A DNA stretch of 64,000 nt from Neocallimastix lanati (nom. inval.) (GCA_016946835.1 JACVTC010000076.1:196001-260000); one strand, 5' to 3'. Positions 21,624 to 32,057 are shown, counted from the stretch's first letter. Program-made: numbers and translations. Notes: generated from the letters alone by a model not told the origin.

Positions 21624-22126
21624 TGATACGGTACCACCATAAATACCATAATTTAGTGAAATTTAGGTTAGTAAAATCTTATTGGTTAATAATAATTTAG
21701 TAATAATATATATAGTTAGTAAATAATAATAGTTTAAGGAATGGTTCTTTTATTAATATTAATTTAGTTTATTAATAATTTAACCTATAAACATGTTTAT
21801 TAGTATAGTTTAGTATAGTTTTATATTTAGTTTACATTAATAACATAAGAAATTTGAGTAAATAATTTTATTTTATTGAATGATTTAATTATATTTTAAC
21901 TAGTTAACAAATATTTATATTGATGATGTATTTTTATTGATGAATGATAATAAATAAATAAAATAAATAAACTAAATAATAAAGTGTGAATATTATTATT
22001 GTGTGTATTATTCTATATAATATTAGAATAATACACATAATAATAGTATTCACACTTTAATATTGATGTTTAACAAATAAAATAAAATAAATATTGATAT
22101 TGATGTTTAATAAAAATATCGTATCA
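21624..22126 (+). repeat. 5' LTR of element 2, with internal palindrome
   Basis: 503 bp. Bases 21981-22014 and 22025-22058 are inverted copies (34 nt, two mismatches) around a 10-nt loop. In the 3' LTR and the solo LTR at 2799 that second arm is replaced by unrelated sequence, so the palindrome is specific to this copy. Confidence 0.8.
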
Positions 22127-22132
22127 TAATTT

Positions 22133-22149
22133 TGGTGGAGAATCCGGGC
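22133..22149 (+). promoter_or_regulatory. Primer binding site, element 2
   Basis: TGGTGGAGAATCCGGGC, 6 nt after the LTR end, differing from the element 1 site at one base. Confidence 0.65.
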
Positions 22150-22340
22150 GTGACAGTAACAAGATAATATGAAAATAATATTTATAGAATATAAATAATG
22201 CATAATAATAAATAATAAAATAAGTTTAATATTTTTGTGAAAAAAAAATAATAATATAATAATAAAGATAAAAATATTATATAATTAATAATAGTAAATA
22301 AATACATATATACATAATAATAAATAAATAAATAATTAAA

Positions 22341-23795
22341 ATGGATATCTGTGTGTTGTTAAGAAGTTTACTATTATTGAAAAATTATGGTAAAGATGTA
22401 GACTTATGGATATATGATTTTGAAGAAGTTATGGATCTATGGGATATCCAGAATCCTAAAAGAAGATTTGTATTTATGAAAGAATGTGTGGATTATGCTC
22501 TTAAAGAAGTTTTAAAATGTATAGAAGAAAATGGAGGAAATAAAACTTATCCATCAATTCAAATTATTAAAGAAGAAATTGAAAAATATTTGGGAATTAC
22601 TCAAAACAATAAAATTTGGGAATTAAAAGAAATGAAAATTAAAACAAATGAATCAATTCCTATATTTAATATTAATTATATTAGAAAATATAAAAATATT
22701 GATGAAGAAATGAGAAAATTAATTACAGTTGAAGATTATATAAACTCAATTAAACCAAGAATATATCCATGTTTAAAGGTACTAGAGCAAGAATGTGAAA
22801 ATATTGAAGAAGCAATTAAAATCACAGAAAAGGCCAGTAGAATTGAAAAGAAATTAAATTTCAAAATAGATTTTAATAATTATAAACAAAATTATAAAAA
22901 TAATTATATAAATAATCATAATAATAATATTAATAAGGAAAATAATAAAATAATGTGTTTTAAATGTTATGAATTAGGACACAAAGCATTCAATTGTAAA
23001 TATTCATTTAAAGAATTATCAATAATGGAAGAAAAAGGAATAATTGAAAAAAATAAAAAAAGTAATTATAAGCAAAATTTTAATAAGAAAAAAAAATTTT
23101 TGTATAATAAAAATAATTATAATAAATTATTTGGTAAAAATAGTAATAATTATTATAATAATAATGGAAATTATTCTGATTATGTTGGTAATTGGAAGAA
23201 TAAACAAAATAATATTAATATAAATAAACAAAATAATTTAAATAATTATATGAGTAATAATAATAATAATAATAATTATCAAAATAATAAGTTAAACACT
23301 CCAAGGTATAAATTCAATAATAATTATGATAACAATAAAAATTTTTATTGGACTAAAAATATTAAACATAGAAATTGGTATAATAATCTTGGTAATAATA
23401 ATAATAATAATTATAATTACAGAATAAATAATAATAGTAACAGTGATATTAATAATAATAATTGTAGAGGTGAAAACAACAACAACAACAATAATAATAA
23501 TTATAATGATAGAAATAACAGTTACCCGAATTCTTATAGAAATAATTACAATAATAATTACAATATTAATGATAATAACAATAATTACAACAATGATAAT
23601 TACAATAATAATAATAATAACAGTAATAATAATTTTAATAATAAAAATGATATAATTACTTATGAAAAGAATATAGAAAACCAAATTAGTAATTTCAATT
23701 ATAATATTAATAAACCTGGAGTTAAGGAAAAGGTGATTTTTACTTCTAATGAAAATAAGAATTTGACTATAGTAATAAAAATTTTGAAAGGATAA
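22341..23795 (+). CDS. gag: Gag of Ty3/gypsy element 2
   Basis: 484 codons, ATG preceded by AAA. The N-terminal capsid-like part (about 1-180) aligns with element 1 gag (YGKDVDLWIYDFEEVMDLWD; YPSIQIIKEEIEKYLGIT). The CCHC knuckle CFKCYELGHKAFNC lies at about 205-218, followed by the shared SFKELSIMEEKG block. In elements 1 and 3 the frame ends soon after this point at the slippery site. Here it runs on for some 250 residues of almost pure Asn with Tyr, Lys and Arg, much of it AAT/AAC repeats. No slippery heptamer is seen at the equivalent position. A gag-only protein of this kind could still assemble into particles; whether it does is unknown. Confidence 0.8.
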   Translation: MDICVLLRSLLLLKNYGKDVDLWIYDFEEVMDLWDIQNPKRRFVFMKECVDYALKEVLKCIEENGGNKTYPSIQIIKEEIEKYLGITQNNKIWELKEMKIKTNESIPIFNINYIRKYKNIDEEMRKLITVEDYINSIKPRIYPCLKVLEQECENIEEAIKITEKASRIEKKLNFKIDFNNYKQNYKNNYINNHNNNINKENNKIMCFKCYELGHKAFNCKYSFKELSIMEEKGIIEKNKKSNYKQNFNKKKKFLYNKNNYNKLFGKNSNNYYNNNGNYSDYVGNWKNKQNNININKQNNLNNYMSNNNNNNNYQNNKLNTPRYKFNNNYDNNKNFYWTKNIKHRNWYNNLGNNNNNNYNYRINNNSNSDINNNNCRGENNNNNNNNNYNDRNNSYPNSYRNNYNNNYNINDNNNNYNNDNYNNNNNNSNNNFNNKNDIITYEKNIENQISNFNYNINKPGVKEKVIFTSNENKNLTIVIKILKG

Positions 23796-23929
23796 ATACT
23801 AATTCAATATTTATAAATAGTAATAAGAATAATAATGTTAATGAAAATAATAATTATAATATTATACGTAACACGGTAGGTTTAAAGAAAAAAGTTTTTG
23901 GAATGGAAAATAATACAAAAAAAAAAAAT

Positions 23930-24087
23930 AAATAATAATTAATTATATAATTTGAAATTTCAAAATCTCAAATTTCAAAATTAAAATTTAAAATTTTGAA
24001 ATATATTTATTTTTATTATATATAGTTTAAAAATTTATTATTATAAAAATTTATTATATATAATATAATATAAAAAAAAAAAATTTA

Positions 24088-24123
<36 letters not shown>

Positions 24124-24124
24124 A

Positions 24125-24160
<36 letters not shown>

Positions 24161-24235
24161 AATTTACTAAAAAAAAAAAATTATTAAAAATGTAACTAAA
24201 TTTTGGTGACTTCAAGGGACGAAGTCTAATTTCAG
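23930..24235 (+). other. A-rich non-coding tail of element 2
   Basis: Homopurine and AT runs with several poly(A) tracts of 20-35 nt. No coding frame. Leads into the short GC-richer segment before the 3' LTR. Confidence 0.6.
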
Positions 24236-24246
24236 TGAGGGCATCT

Positions 24247-24741
24247 TGATACGGTACCACCATAAATACCATAATTTAGTGAAATTTAGGTTAGTGAAAT
24301 CTTATTGGTTAATAATAATTTAGTAATAATATATATAGTTAGTAAATAATAATAGTTTAAGGAATGGTTCTTTTATTAATATTAATTTAGTTTATTAATA
24401 ATTTAACCTATAAACATGTTTATTAGTATAGTTTAGTATAGTTTTATATTTAGTTTACATTAATAACATAAGAAATTTGAGTAAATAATTATATTTTATT
24501 GAATGATTTAATTATATTTCAACTAGTTAACAAATATTTATATTGATGATGTATTTTTATTGATGAATGATAATAAATAAATAAAATAAATAAACTAAAT
24601 AATAAAGTGTGAATATTATTATTGTGTGTATTATTTTATATAATATTAGAATATATTATTTTGTCAATTATTCCCTACTGTTATCGTCCAAATAAAATAA
24701 AATAAATATTGATATTGATGTTTAATAAAAATATCGTATCA
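24247..24741 (+). repeat. 3' LTR of element 2
   Basis: 495 bp, TGATACGG...CGTATCA. Followed by the same approximately 90-bp spacer and tRNA-Cys flank that follow the solo LTR at 2799-3304. Confidence 0.85.
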
Positions 24742-24829
24742 TAATTTTTTATTAGCAGCGGTATGTTATATTTTTTTAGTAGCAAGCGGTATGTGGTATA
24801 TTATATTAAATTATATATATAAAAAAAAA

Positions 24830-24944
24830 GTAAATGACTCATACTATGTATTTATCACACTTTATATATTAGTATCAAGGCTTCAAAGGAATTAGAAACC
24901 ACTTCACATAGCAAATTCTCTACATAGTCATTATTTCAATACAA
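24830..24944 (-). promoter_or_regulatory. Conserved 3' flank of tRNA-Cys copy 3
   Basis: Third copy of the 115-bp block, with the B-box-like motif at 24888-24900. Only a handful of differences from the other two. Confidence 0.5.
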
Positions 24945-25016
24945 AGGGGCGTTCCGGATTTGAACCGAAGACCTATTGATCTGCAGTCAATTGCTCTACC
25001 GCTGAGCTAACACCCC
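24945..25016 (-). tRNA. tRNA-Cys (GCA), copy 3
   Basis: Identical to copies 1 and 2. Here the gene is flanked on both sides by complete elements: element 2 ends about 200 bp past its 3' end, and element 3 begins 15 bp upstream of its 5' end. Confidence 0.95.
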
Positions 25017-25031
25017 ATTTGAGTAATTTTT

Positions 25032-25816
25032 TAATACAGAATGAACAAATAATACTAATTGTGCTAGAATAATATAAATTATTCTAACCTTATAGATTTT
25101 TCTATTCTATATAATTGGAACTTTCCAATATTCTTCAAATATTACTAAATAGAAATCTTAAGTTAATAAATCACTAATTAACTTATAATTCCTTTTTGAA
25201 TTATCGATCCGATTCCATTATAATGTATTAAAAATCTTTAGCCAAGAATATTGTCCTTGCCCACTTAATATATTAATATTATATTTCTTTTGTATTATGT
25301 TATATTGAAAATAATCAAATCTATTTAATTAGTTATTAAAATTTTCGTTATCAATTTAAATTTATTTTTAATTACTAAATTTAACTAAACCACAATAAAA
25401 TATTCTGTATAATCTCTTTATTTTTATTTTATATATATTAGTATTAAACTATTATTAAATAATTAATAATTCAATAATATATAACTACTATTTATAACAA
25501 TAATATTATTAACTAAAATAATAATTCAATTTCAATTTAAATGTTTTATTTATAAAAATAATTAGTAATTAGTTTATTAAAAAAATAGTTAGGCTTTACA
25601 AATTTTAATTTGATAAAAAAATATAAATACATGTAATTTTAGTGAAATAAAATATAATCAATAACTTTCTTTTTATTAAATAAATAATTATATTATTATT
25701 TTTCTTTAATAAATTTAAATAAATAAATATTGATTTTAAAACAAATTATTTTTTCTTGTAATTTTATTATTTGTGTTAATTATTATTATATTCCTAAAAT
25801 TATATGAACCATACCA
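25032..25816 (+). repeat. 5' LTR of element 3
   Basis: 785 bp beginning TAATACAGAATGAAC and ending GAACCATACCA. A TATA-like AAATATAAATACATG lies in its right third, followed by a T-rich stretch, consistent with U3 promoter and R-U5. Identical to 31255-32039. Confidence 0.85.
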
Positions 25817-25824
25817 TGAAAAAT

Positions 25825-25841
25825 TGGTGGAGATATCGGGG
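25825..25841 (+). promoter_or_regulatory. Primer binding site, element 3
   Basis: TGGTGGAGATATCGGGG, 8 nt after the LTR, with the same first nine bases as elements 1 and 2. Confidence 0.6.
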
Positions 25842-25994
25842 AATATAATAATAAATTAATACATTGGGGATAAAATTATAATATTAATAAATAATTTTTC
25901 TAATAAAACAAATATTTTTTTAAAAAAAAAAACAATTTTTATATTTTTAACTAATTATTATTAATTGTTAAAAATATTAATTAATATTAAATTA

Positions 25995-26170
25995 AACTAA
26001 TATTCGTGCATAGATTTCCGGGTTAAGTTTATCCTACATAGTAATTGGGCTAGTAGGCTCTGGACTGCTATTTTTTATATTGAAAATAGTAACCGTGGCA
26101 CACGCGTGGCATGACACCTTTCAAGAGGTAAGCTGCACGTCAGACAGTGTGTACTATCAGATTGCACGAT
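25995..26170 (+). promoter_or_regulatory. GC-rich structured leader of element 3
   Basis: A stretch near 45% GC in a sequence otherwise around 20%. It contains a direct repeat GTGGCA around CACGC (GTGGCACACGCGTGGCA) and several possible short stems such as CAGTCCAGAGCC-type pairings. It lies between primer site and gag, where retroelements usually carry packaging and dimer signals. That role is inference. Confidence 0.45.
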
Positions 26171-26324
26171 TATTATAATTTAATAAGTGATTAATAATAA
26201 TAAATAATTAATAATTTTATTAGTTAAAAGATTTATTTTTTTTAATTTTTTTTATTTTTACTTTTTTATAACAATTTATACATTACGAGGTTTACCATTC
26301 TATAGATACAATAAATTTTATTTT

Positions 26325-27242
26325 ATGAGAACATCCAGTATTTCCAGTACTCCAACAGAGAGTACTCCAGAAAGTAAGCTTAGCTTCAGAGAATTAAAGA
26401 AAGAATTAAAAGATTTTGAAAAGCTTACTAAACAAAACCTTGACATCAACTCCTGGGCAAATGAGTTAAAGGCATGGATAAAATACCAACATATCAAGGA
26501 TCCTGAAACTATTTTTACTGCTTGTATATTAACGGCTTCTGGAGAACCAAGAGAAATTATCCAAGAACTAGAAGATGGAAATGACCTTACTGAAGATGAA
26601 GATTCTGATTTCGATAGCGATAGTGAAGGAGAAGATGATGAAGAAAGTGAATCTACTACCACCTACCCAAGCCTTGATGAAATCATAAATCATCTGAAGA
26701 CTTTCTATGGACTTAAAGAAGATCAAACCAACTTGTTACGAGAATTGCGTTCCATGAAAATAAAGTAGAACGAGAAAGTTAAAGATTTTAATGTCCGTTA
26801 TAGATCTTTGTACCATAAATTGGATAAAAAGAGAAGAAGAAAAATTAGTGTTTTAGATTATGCAGATTCCTTAACCAATAATCCTGACGCATGGAGAAAG
26901 GTTATGCTTAAAGACCATATTTCTATTACCAAAGCATTCGCTATAGCTGAAAAAGTTGATCGTTTATCTATTAAAAATAGTACTGAATATTATGATAAGA
27001 CTCGTTACAATCTCCTTAACTCTAAAAGTAATTTTAATAAGAACATTTCAAATGATTTTAACAAACCAAAAACCCACAAAAATGTATCTATAGAAAATCT
27101 CACTAACAAGATGAAAGAAATGAAAATTAGTACTTGCTGGTTTTGTAGCAATGAAGGACATACCAAACGAAACTGTCCTAAATTAAATTCTATATTGGAA
27201 AATAACCGCAAGAAGTTTTATGAAAATTATTTAAACCACTAA
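26325..27242 (+). CDS. gag: Gag region of Ty3/gypsy element 3
   Basis: Starts at the ATG following the leader. Residues about 20-150 are the capsid-like region (LKDFEKLTKQNLDINSWANE; YPSLDEIINHLKTFYGL), interrupted by an acidic Ser/Asp/Glu stretch. The C-terminal part has the CCHC knuckle CWFCSNEGHTKRNC and ends YENYLNH at the slippery site. Unlike elements 1 and 2 it has almost no Asn repeats and normal codon balance. The region is not fully open (about one break). Confidence 0.8.
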
Positions 27243-27282
27243 AAGGGAGTAGAAGCACTCCCATCGTCAAAAAAATTGCTTC
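27230..27282 (+). other. -1 frameshift cassette with hairpin and likely pseudoknot, element 3
   Basis: The heptamer T TTA AAC (27230-27236) is in the gag frame, one codon before the TAA stop. After 8 nt comes a perfect 6-bp stem, GGGAGT (27245-27250) with ACTCCC (27257-27262), closing the 6-nt loop AGAAGC. Loop bases GAAGC can pair with GCTTC (27278-27282), giving an H-type pseudoknot. Slipping back one base at TTT AAA puts ribosomes into the pol frame, which is open from there. UUUAAAC plus a structure 5-9 nt downstream is the textbook -1 signal. Confidence 0.85.
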
Positions 27283-27412
27283 AGTCTGCCATCGTCCCAA
27301 AACAGTTGACTTAAAAGAAGATGATGATTATGAAGAAATTGCTGATTTCCAAGAAGGTACTACTACGGATTATTACGAAGATTTTGATGATGAGTCGGAT
27401 GGTTCCAAAGAA

Positions 27413-30400
27413 TTGGATTACTTAGTAAACGTTATAAAGAGAAAGGCAAATCCTAAAGATGACGAGACTAGTGACCAAAGAGGAAAGAGGGTTCACCGTA
27501 GTCTAAGAGATGATCCTAAGCCAATAGTTACTCCAGGTTTACGAAAACAAAAAGAAAATCAATTAAGGGGAACATCGCGACCAGTCAAAAAGCCAACAAC
27601 TCAATTACATCCTTCGATTATGGGTCAACCCAGAATAGAGAAAGAAAAGAGGATTGAGAAAGAGCTAAGAGATAAGGAAAGAGCTAGTACTAGTACTTCT
27701 GTGGAAAATAATAAAAATAGTAATGTTAATATTATTAATGAAGAAACCTCTCAGGAAGGAAATAATTCTAAACAAACTTTAAATAAATTAATTCATGAAA
27801 AATCATCAGAAAAGTCAACTGAAATTATGCCAACTAGAATTCCAAGAAGAATACAAATGCAAACTGATTGTGATAGTTATGACGTGATCAAAGATTTAAA
27901 CTCCAGTAATTGCAATATTACATTTGGACAATTATTGGACGTTGCTCCAAAGATACGGTCTCAAGTATCACAAGGACTTAAATTAGAAAAGAATAATACT
28001 AAAATTTCAGGTGCAGTGGATAATATGTGTGCTACTACAATAATAACGAACAATATAGATCATACATATAAAAGTAAACATCATGAACCACAAGAAGATG
28101 ATATTGCTATGGTTGATGTAATAGTAGATGGAGTTCGTGGTAAGGCTTTAATAGATTCATGTAGCAACTTAAGTATTATCACAAAGCAATTTTTAGATAA
28201 ATTACCTTATCAGTATGAACCTATAGGAGTTAGTGCAGGACGAATACGTTTAGCAACGATGAATGATGATTACTCAGAAGATGTGTTAATCAAAGTTCCC
28301 GTAAAAATTAATGAACTAGAACTACTTGTTACGTGTAGAATTATAGACAAGGAGGATCCATTCTATGATATATTAATCAACCTCAAAACTCAAATTGATA
28401 ACCAGTTATTTATACATCCAATTAGATATAGTCTTTGTCGATTTAATGATCAAGGTTTAATTGAAGAAATTGCACCTATTAATAATGAATATGAGGACGA
28501 AGAAAAATTATTATGTGTAATCAAAGCATTGAATCACCAAGAAGCTAAGCAACAATTGAAAACGATTGAAGGATTACCACCCATAAAATATATATATGAC
28601 ACAGTTTTTCAAAGTACAATTAATTCAAATTATAGAGAAGCTATTACTAAATTACTTGAAGAATATATTGATATAATTGCAACTTCTTCTGAAGAATTAA
28701 CACCTTCAGATTTATCACCACACAAAATTATTCTTAAGGAAGGAGTTAAACCTATTAAACAAAAATTTTATCGACTTAGTAAATTAAAAACAGATATCTT
28801 AAAAGAAGAATTAACCAAACTCATATATAAAAGATTAATTGAACCTTCATGTTCAGAATGGTCATCACCAGTAGTACTTGTGCCTAAAAAGAACGGTAAA
28901 TGGCGCCTGTGTATTGACTATAGGAAAGTAAATGAAGCAACTAAGAAGGATTCTTATTCTTTACCAAATATTGAGGAAATTTTTGATAGCTTAGATGGAG
29001 CAAAAATCTTCTCAACATTAGATCTTTATTCCGGTTATCATCAAATATTAATGGATGATGATAGTGTTGAAATCACTACCTTTACAACTAAGTTCGGAAA
29101 CTACCAATTCAAGGTAATGCCCTTCGGTTTAACAGGTGCTCCAGCTACATTCCAAAGAGAAATGAACCGTATACTATTTCCCTTAATAGGAAAATACGTC
29201 TATAACTTTATCGATGATATTTTAATCTACTCAAGAACTGAAGAAGAACACCTAGAACATCTTAAACAAGTCTTAGAAATATTCAAGGAACATAAGTTAA
29301 AAATCAATATCGAAAAGTGTTCTTTCATGCAAACTGAAGTAGAAGTACTTGGACATAAAGTATCCTCAGAAGGTTTAAGTCCATTGGAAAACAAAGTTGA
29401 AGCTATTAAAGAATGGAAGGCTCCCTCTAACATTCATGAACTTCGATCATTTTTAGGAGCCATTGGATATTATAGAAATTTTATTAAGGACTTTGCAAAA
29501 GTTACAGCTCCTCTCTGCACTCTATTAAGAAAAGGTATTAAGTTTGAATGGAAAAAGGAACAAGAAGAAAGTTTTAAAATTCTTAAGGAAAGATTAATCA
29601 ATGCCCCAATATTAAGATTTCCTAGATTTGATAGAGAATTTATTATAAGAACAGATGCTTCCTATGATGGAATAGGCGGTGTGCTTTTACAAAAGGATGA
29701 TGAAACTGGAAAGGAGCATCCGGTTCATTATATTAGTAGAAGTTTATCTAAATCGGAAAAGAATTATGGAATTACGGATCTAGAAGGTGCTGCTCTAATT
29801 TACTGTATTAATAAATTAAAATCTTATATTATGGGAAATCCTAAGCAAACTATAGTATATACAGATCATAGACCATTAATCGGATTACTTAAAAGTAAGG
29901 AACCACAAAATTCTCGTCATACTAGATGGTGTTTGACTGTCAGTATGTTAGGAATTGATTTACGATATGAAACTGGAAAGAATAATGTTGTAGCAGATGC
30001 TTTATCAAGAATGAAAAATGAAAAAGAAAAAGTTGTCTTAACAACACAAATTATCAAGGAACAAGATGAAAACCTGCTTTCAAGAACCATTAAGGAATTT
30101 ATTGAAGAAAAATTTACGACAATTGATGGTGTGGACTACTTTGTTGATGGCAATAATTATAGAAAATTAGTTACAGATACAAAAGAAAAACTTCAATTAA
30201 TTTTTCAAGCACACAGTATAGGACACGAAGGCTATTACAAGACATACCAACGTTTGAAAAAGAGCTACTATTGGAACAATATGGTTAATGACATTAAGCG
30301 AATTATAGGTAAATGTGAAAAATGTCAATTAAATAAATCTCAACCATACCCTGAACCAACGGAAGATAAACCAACTGAAGTGGAAGGACCATTTACACAC

Positions 30401-31231
30401 TTAGGATTGGACATTATAGGACCTCTAAGTAAAACCAGAAATAATAATCAATATATAATCGTTGTGGTTGATTATTTTACTAAATGGGTTGAGGCAGAGC
30501 CCACTGAAAATGTTACTTCTCAGGATGTGATAAAATTTTTAATTAATGTATTTGCTCGACACGGTGTACCTCAAATTATCACTACTGATAATGGAACACA
30601 ATTTACATCAGATATGACAAAAATCTTCCTTGATTTATATGATGTATATGTTAAATTTATCACTCCATATCATCCTGAAAGCAATGGTTTAGTTGAGAAT
30701 CGTAATAAAGAAATTGGAAAATTATTACGATTACTAGGACAACAACACAAAGAATGGGATGAAATTTTACCATCTGCACTTTGGGCTTTAAGAACTACTA
30801 AAAACTCAATCACTAACCATTCAAGTTTTGAATTAGTTTATGGAAGGGAGGACCAACAACCTTTTGACATTGCTGCCAGACCAACTAAGGGTATAAATAA
30901 GTCTTCTGACGAAATTCTACTGGAAAAATTTGTATCACACTACCAATGGGTAATGGAGGCCGCATCTAATATCAAAAATGCTTCGAAGTATTGGGCTACT
31001 AGGAGAGAAGAAAAGACCAGTATGAATCAAGCTAAAAGAATAAAACCAGGTGATTTAGTACTAGTAAGAAACTTTAATCGAACTAAATTAGAACCTTACT
31101 TTGTTGGACCTATGAAAGTGGTAAAGAAACAATTCAATACAGTCACTTTAGCTGATCCTGCTACTAATATACAAATGAATCGTAATGTTCATTTGAAAAA
31201 TATTGTCAAGTTTAACTCAGCTTCTACCTAG
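27413..31231 (+). CDS. pol: Pol of Ty3/gypsy element 3 (protease, RT, RNase H, integrase)
   Basis: 1272 codons are listed from a non-ATG codon, but the frame is open back to the frameshift site, which is the true entry. In order: basic linker, pepsin-like protease (KALIDSCSNLSIIT, about 235-330), reverse transcriptase ([48 protein letters not shown] at about 600), RNase H (IIRTDASYDGIGGVLLQ, YTDHRPLIGLL, VVADALSRM at about 860). Integrase follows, with its zinc domain (HSIGHEG...CEKCQ), DDE core (LGLDIIGPL, TTDNGTQF, ESNGLVENRNKE) and GPY/F module near the end; there is no chromodomain. It looks whole. The closest relative in the window is element 1. Confidence 0.9.
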   Translation: MDYLVNVIKRKANPKDDETSDQRGKRVHRSLRDDPKPIVTPGLRKQKENQLRGTSRPVKKPTTQLHPSIMGQPRIEKEKRIEKELRDKERASTSTSVENNKNSNVNIINEETSQEGNNSKQTLNKLIHEKSSEKSTEIMPTRIPRRIQMQTDCDSYDVIKDLNSSNCNITFGQLLDVAPKIRSQVSQGLKLEKNNTKISGAVDNMCATTIITNNIDHTYKSKHHEPQEDDIAMVDVIVDGVRGKALIDSCSNLSIITKQFLDKLPYQYEPIGVSAGRIRLATMNDDYSEDVLIKVPVKINELELLVTCRIIDKEDPFYDILINLKTQIDNQLFIHPIRYSLCRFNDQGLIEEIAPINNEYEDEEKLLCVIKALNHQEAKQQLKTIEGLPPIKYIYDTVFQSTINSNYREAITKLLEEYIDIIATSSEELTPSDLSPHKIILKEGVKPIKQKFYRLSKLKTDILKEELTKLIYKRLIEPSCSEWSSPVVLVPKKNGKWRLCIDYRKVNEATKKDSYSLPNIEEIFDSLDGAKIFSTLDLYSGYHQILMDDDSVEITTFTTKFGNYQFKVMPFGLTGAPATFQREMNRILFPLIGKYVYNFIDDILIYSRTEEEHLEHLKQVLEIFKEHKLKINIEKCSFMQTEVEVLGHKVSSEGLSPLENKVEAIKEWKAPSNIHELRSFLGAIGYYRNFIKDFAKVTAPLCTLLRKGIKFEWKKEQEESFKILKERLINAPILRFPRFDREFIIRTDASYDGIGGVLLQKDDETGKEHPVHYISRSLSKSEKNYGITDLEGAALIYCINKLKSYIMGNPKQTIVYTDHRPLIGLLKSKEPQNSRHTRWCLTVSMLGIDLRYETGKNNVVADALSRMKNEKEKVVLTTQIIKEQDENLLSRTIKEFIEEKFTTIDGVDYFVDGNNYRKLVTDTKEKLQLIFQAHSIGHEGYYKTYQRLKKSYYWNNMVNDIKRIIGKCEKCQLNKSQPYPEPTEDKPTEVEGPFTHLGLDIIGPLSKTRNNNQYIIVVVDYFTKWVEAEPTENVTSQDVIKFLINVFARHGVPQIITTDNGTQFTSDMTKIFLDLYDVYVKFITPYHPESNGLVENRNKEIGKLLRLLGQQHKEWDEILPSALWALRTTKNSITNHSSFELVYGREDQQPFDIAARPTKGINKSSDEILLEKFVSHYQWVMEAASNIKNASKYWATRREEKTSMNQAKRIKPGDLVLVRNFNRTKLEPYFVGPMKVVKKQFNTVTLADPATNIQMNRNVHLKNIVKFNSAST

Positions 31232-31254
31232 CTTGAGTCTTAGCGGGGGCATCT

Positions 31255-32039
31255 TAATACAGAATGAACAAATAATACTAATTGTGCTAGAATAATATAA
31301 ATTATTCTAACCTTATAGATTTTTCTATTCTATATAATTGGAACTTTCCAATATTCTTCAAATATTACTAAATAGAAATCTTAAGTTAATAAATCACTAA
31401 TTAACTTATAATTCCTTTTTGAATTATCGATCCGATTCCATTATAATGTATTAAAAATCTTTAGCCAAGAATATTGTCCTTGCCCACTTAATATATTAAT
31501 ATTATATTTCTTTTGTATTATGTTATATTGAAAATAATCAAATCTATTTAATTAGTTATTAAAATTTTCGTTATCAATTTAAATTTATTTTTAATTACTA
31601 AATTTAACTAAACCACAATAAAATATTCTGTATAATCTCTTTATTTTTATTTTATATATATTAGTATTAAACTATTATTAAATAATTAATAATTCAATAA
31701 TATATAACTACTATTTATAACAATAATATTATTAACTAAAATAATAATTCAATTTCAATTTAAATGTTTTATTTATAAAAATAATTAGTAATTAGTTTAT
31801 TAAAAAAATAGTTAGGCTTTACAAATTTTAATTTGATAAAAAAATATAAATACATGTAATTTTAGTGAAATAAAATATAATCAATAACTTTCTTTTTATT
31901 AAATAAATAATTATATTATTATTTTTCTTTAATAAATTTAAATAAATAAATATTGATTTTAAAACAAATTATTTTTTCTTGTAATTTTATTATTTGTGTT
32001 AATTATTATTATATTCCTAAAATTATATGAACCATACCA
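31255..32039 (+). repeat. 3' LTR of element 3
   Basis: 785 bp identical to the 5' LTR. Followed by TTTT and the first 14 bases of another LTR of the same kind (32044-32057), which is cut by the chromodomain element. Confidence 0.9.
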
Positions 32040-32057
32040 TTTTTAATACAGAATGAA

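Larger units (their letters stand above)
21624..24741 (+). mobile_element. Ty3/gypsy element 2, gag-only non-autonomous
   Basis: LTRs at 21624-22126 (503 bp) and 24247-24741 (495 bp) begin TGATACGGTACC and end ATCGTATCA. They differ by about three substitutions plus one rearranged block. Between them lie a primer site (22133), one long gag frame and about 450 bp of A-rich non-coding sequence ending in a purine tract (GTGAGGGCATCT, 24235-24246). No protease, reverse transcriptase, RNase H or integrase signature is present in any frame. It is arranged like a non-autonomous element with its own Gag that borrows Pol from relatives such as elements 1 and 3. Young by LTR similarity. Confidence 0.8.
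25032..32039 (+). mobile_element. Ty3/gypsy element 3, nearly whole, very young
   Basis: LTRs of 785 bp at 25032-25816 and 31255-32039 look identical base for base, so insertion is very recent. The primer site is at 25825, followed by an unusually GC-rich leader (25995-26170). Gag lies at 26325-27242, a -1 frameshift cassette at 27230-27282, and pol runs continuously from the frameshift to 31231. The polypurine tract is GCGGGGGCATCT (31243-31254). TTTT flanks both ends. Gag carries about one break; pol looks whole. Insertion lies 15 bp upstream of tRNA-Cys copy 3, the preferred position for the whole array. Confidence 0.9.

Noticed and set aside
23292-23684. 130-codon Ile/Val-rich frame opposite element 2 gag
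   Set aside because: Antisense of AAT/AAC Asn codons. Such shadows accompany every Asn-rich frame here.
25032-32039. Target duplication longer than 4 bp for element 3
   Set aside because: Both sides are poly(T), so a longer match is uninformative.
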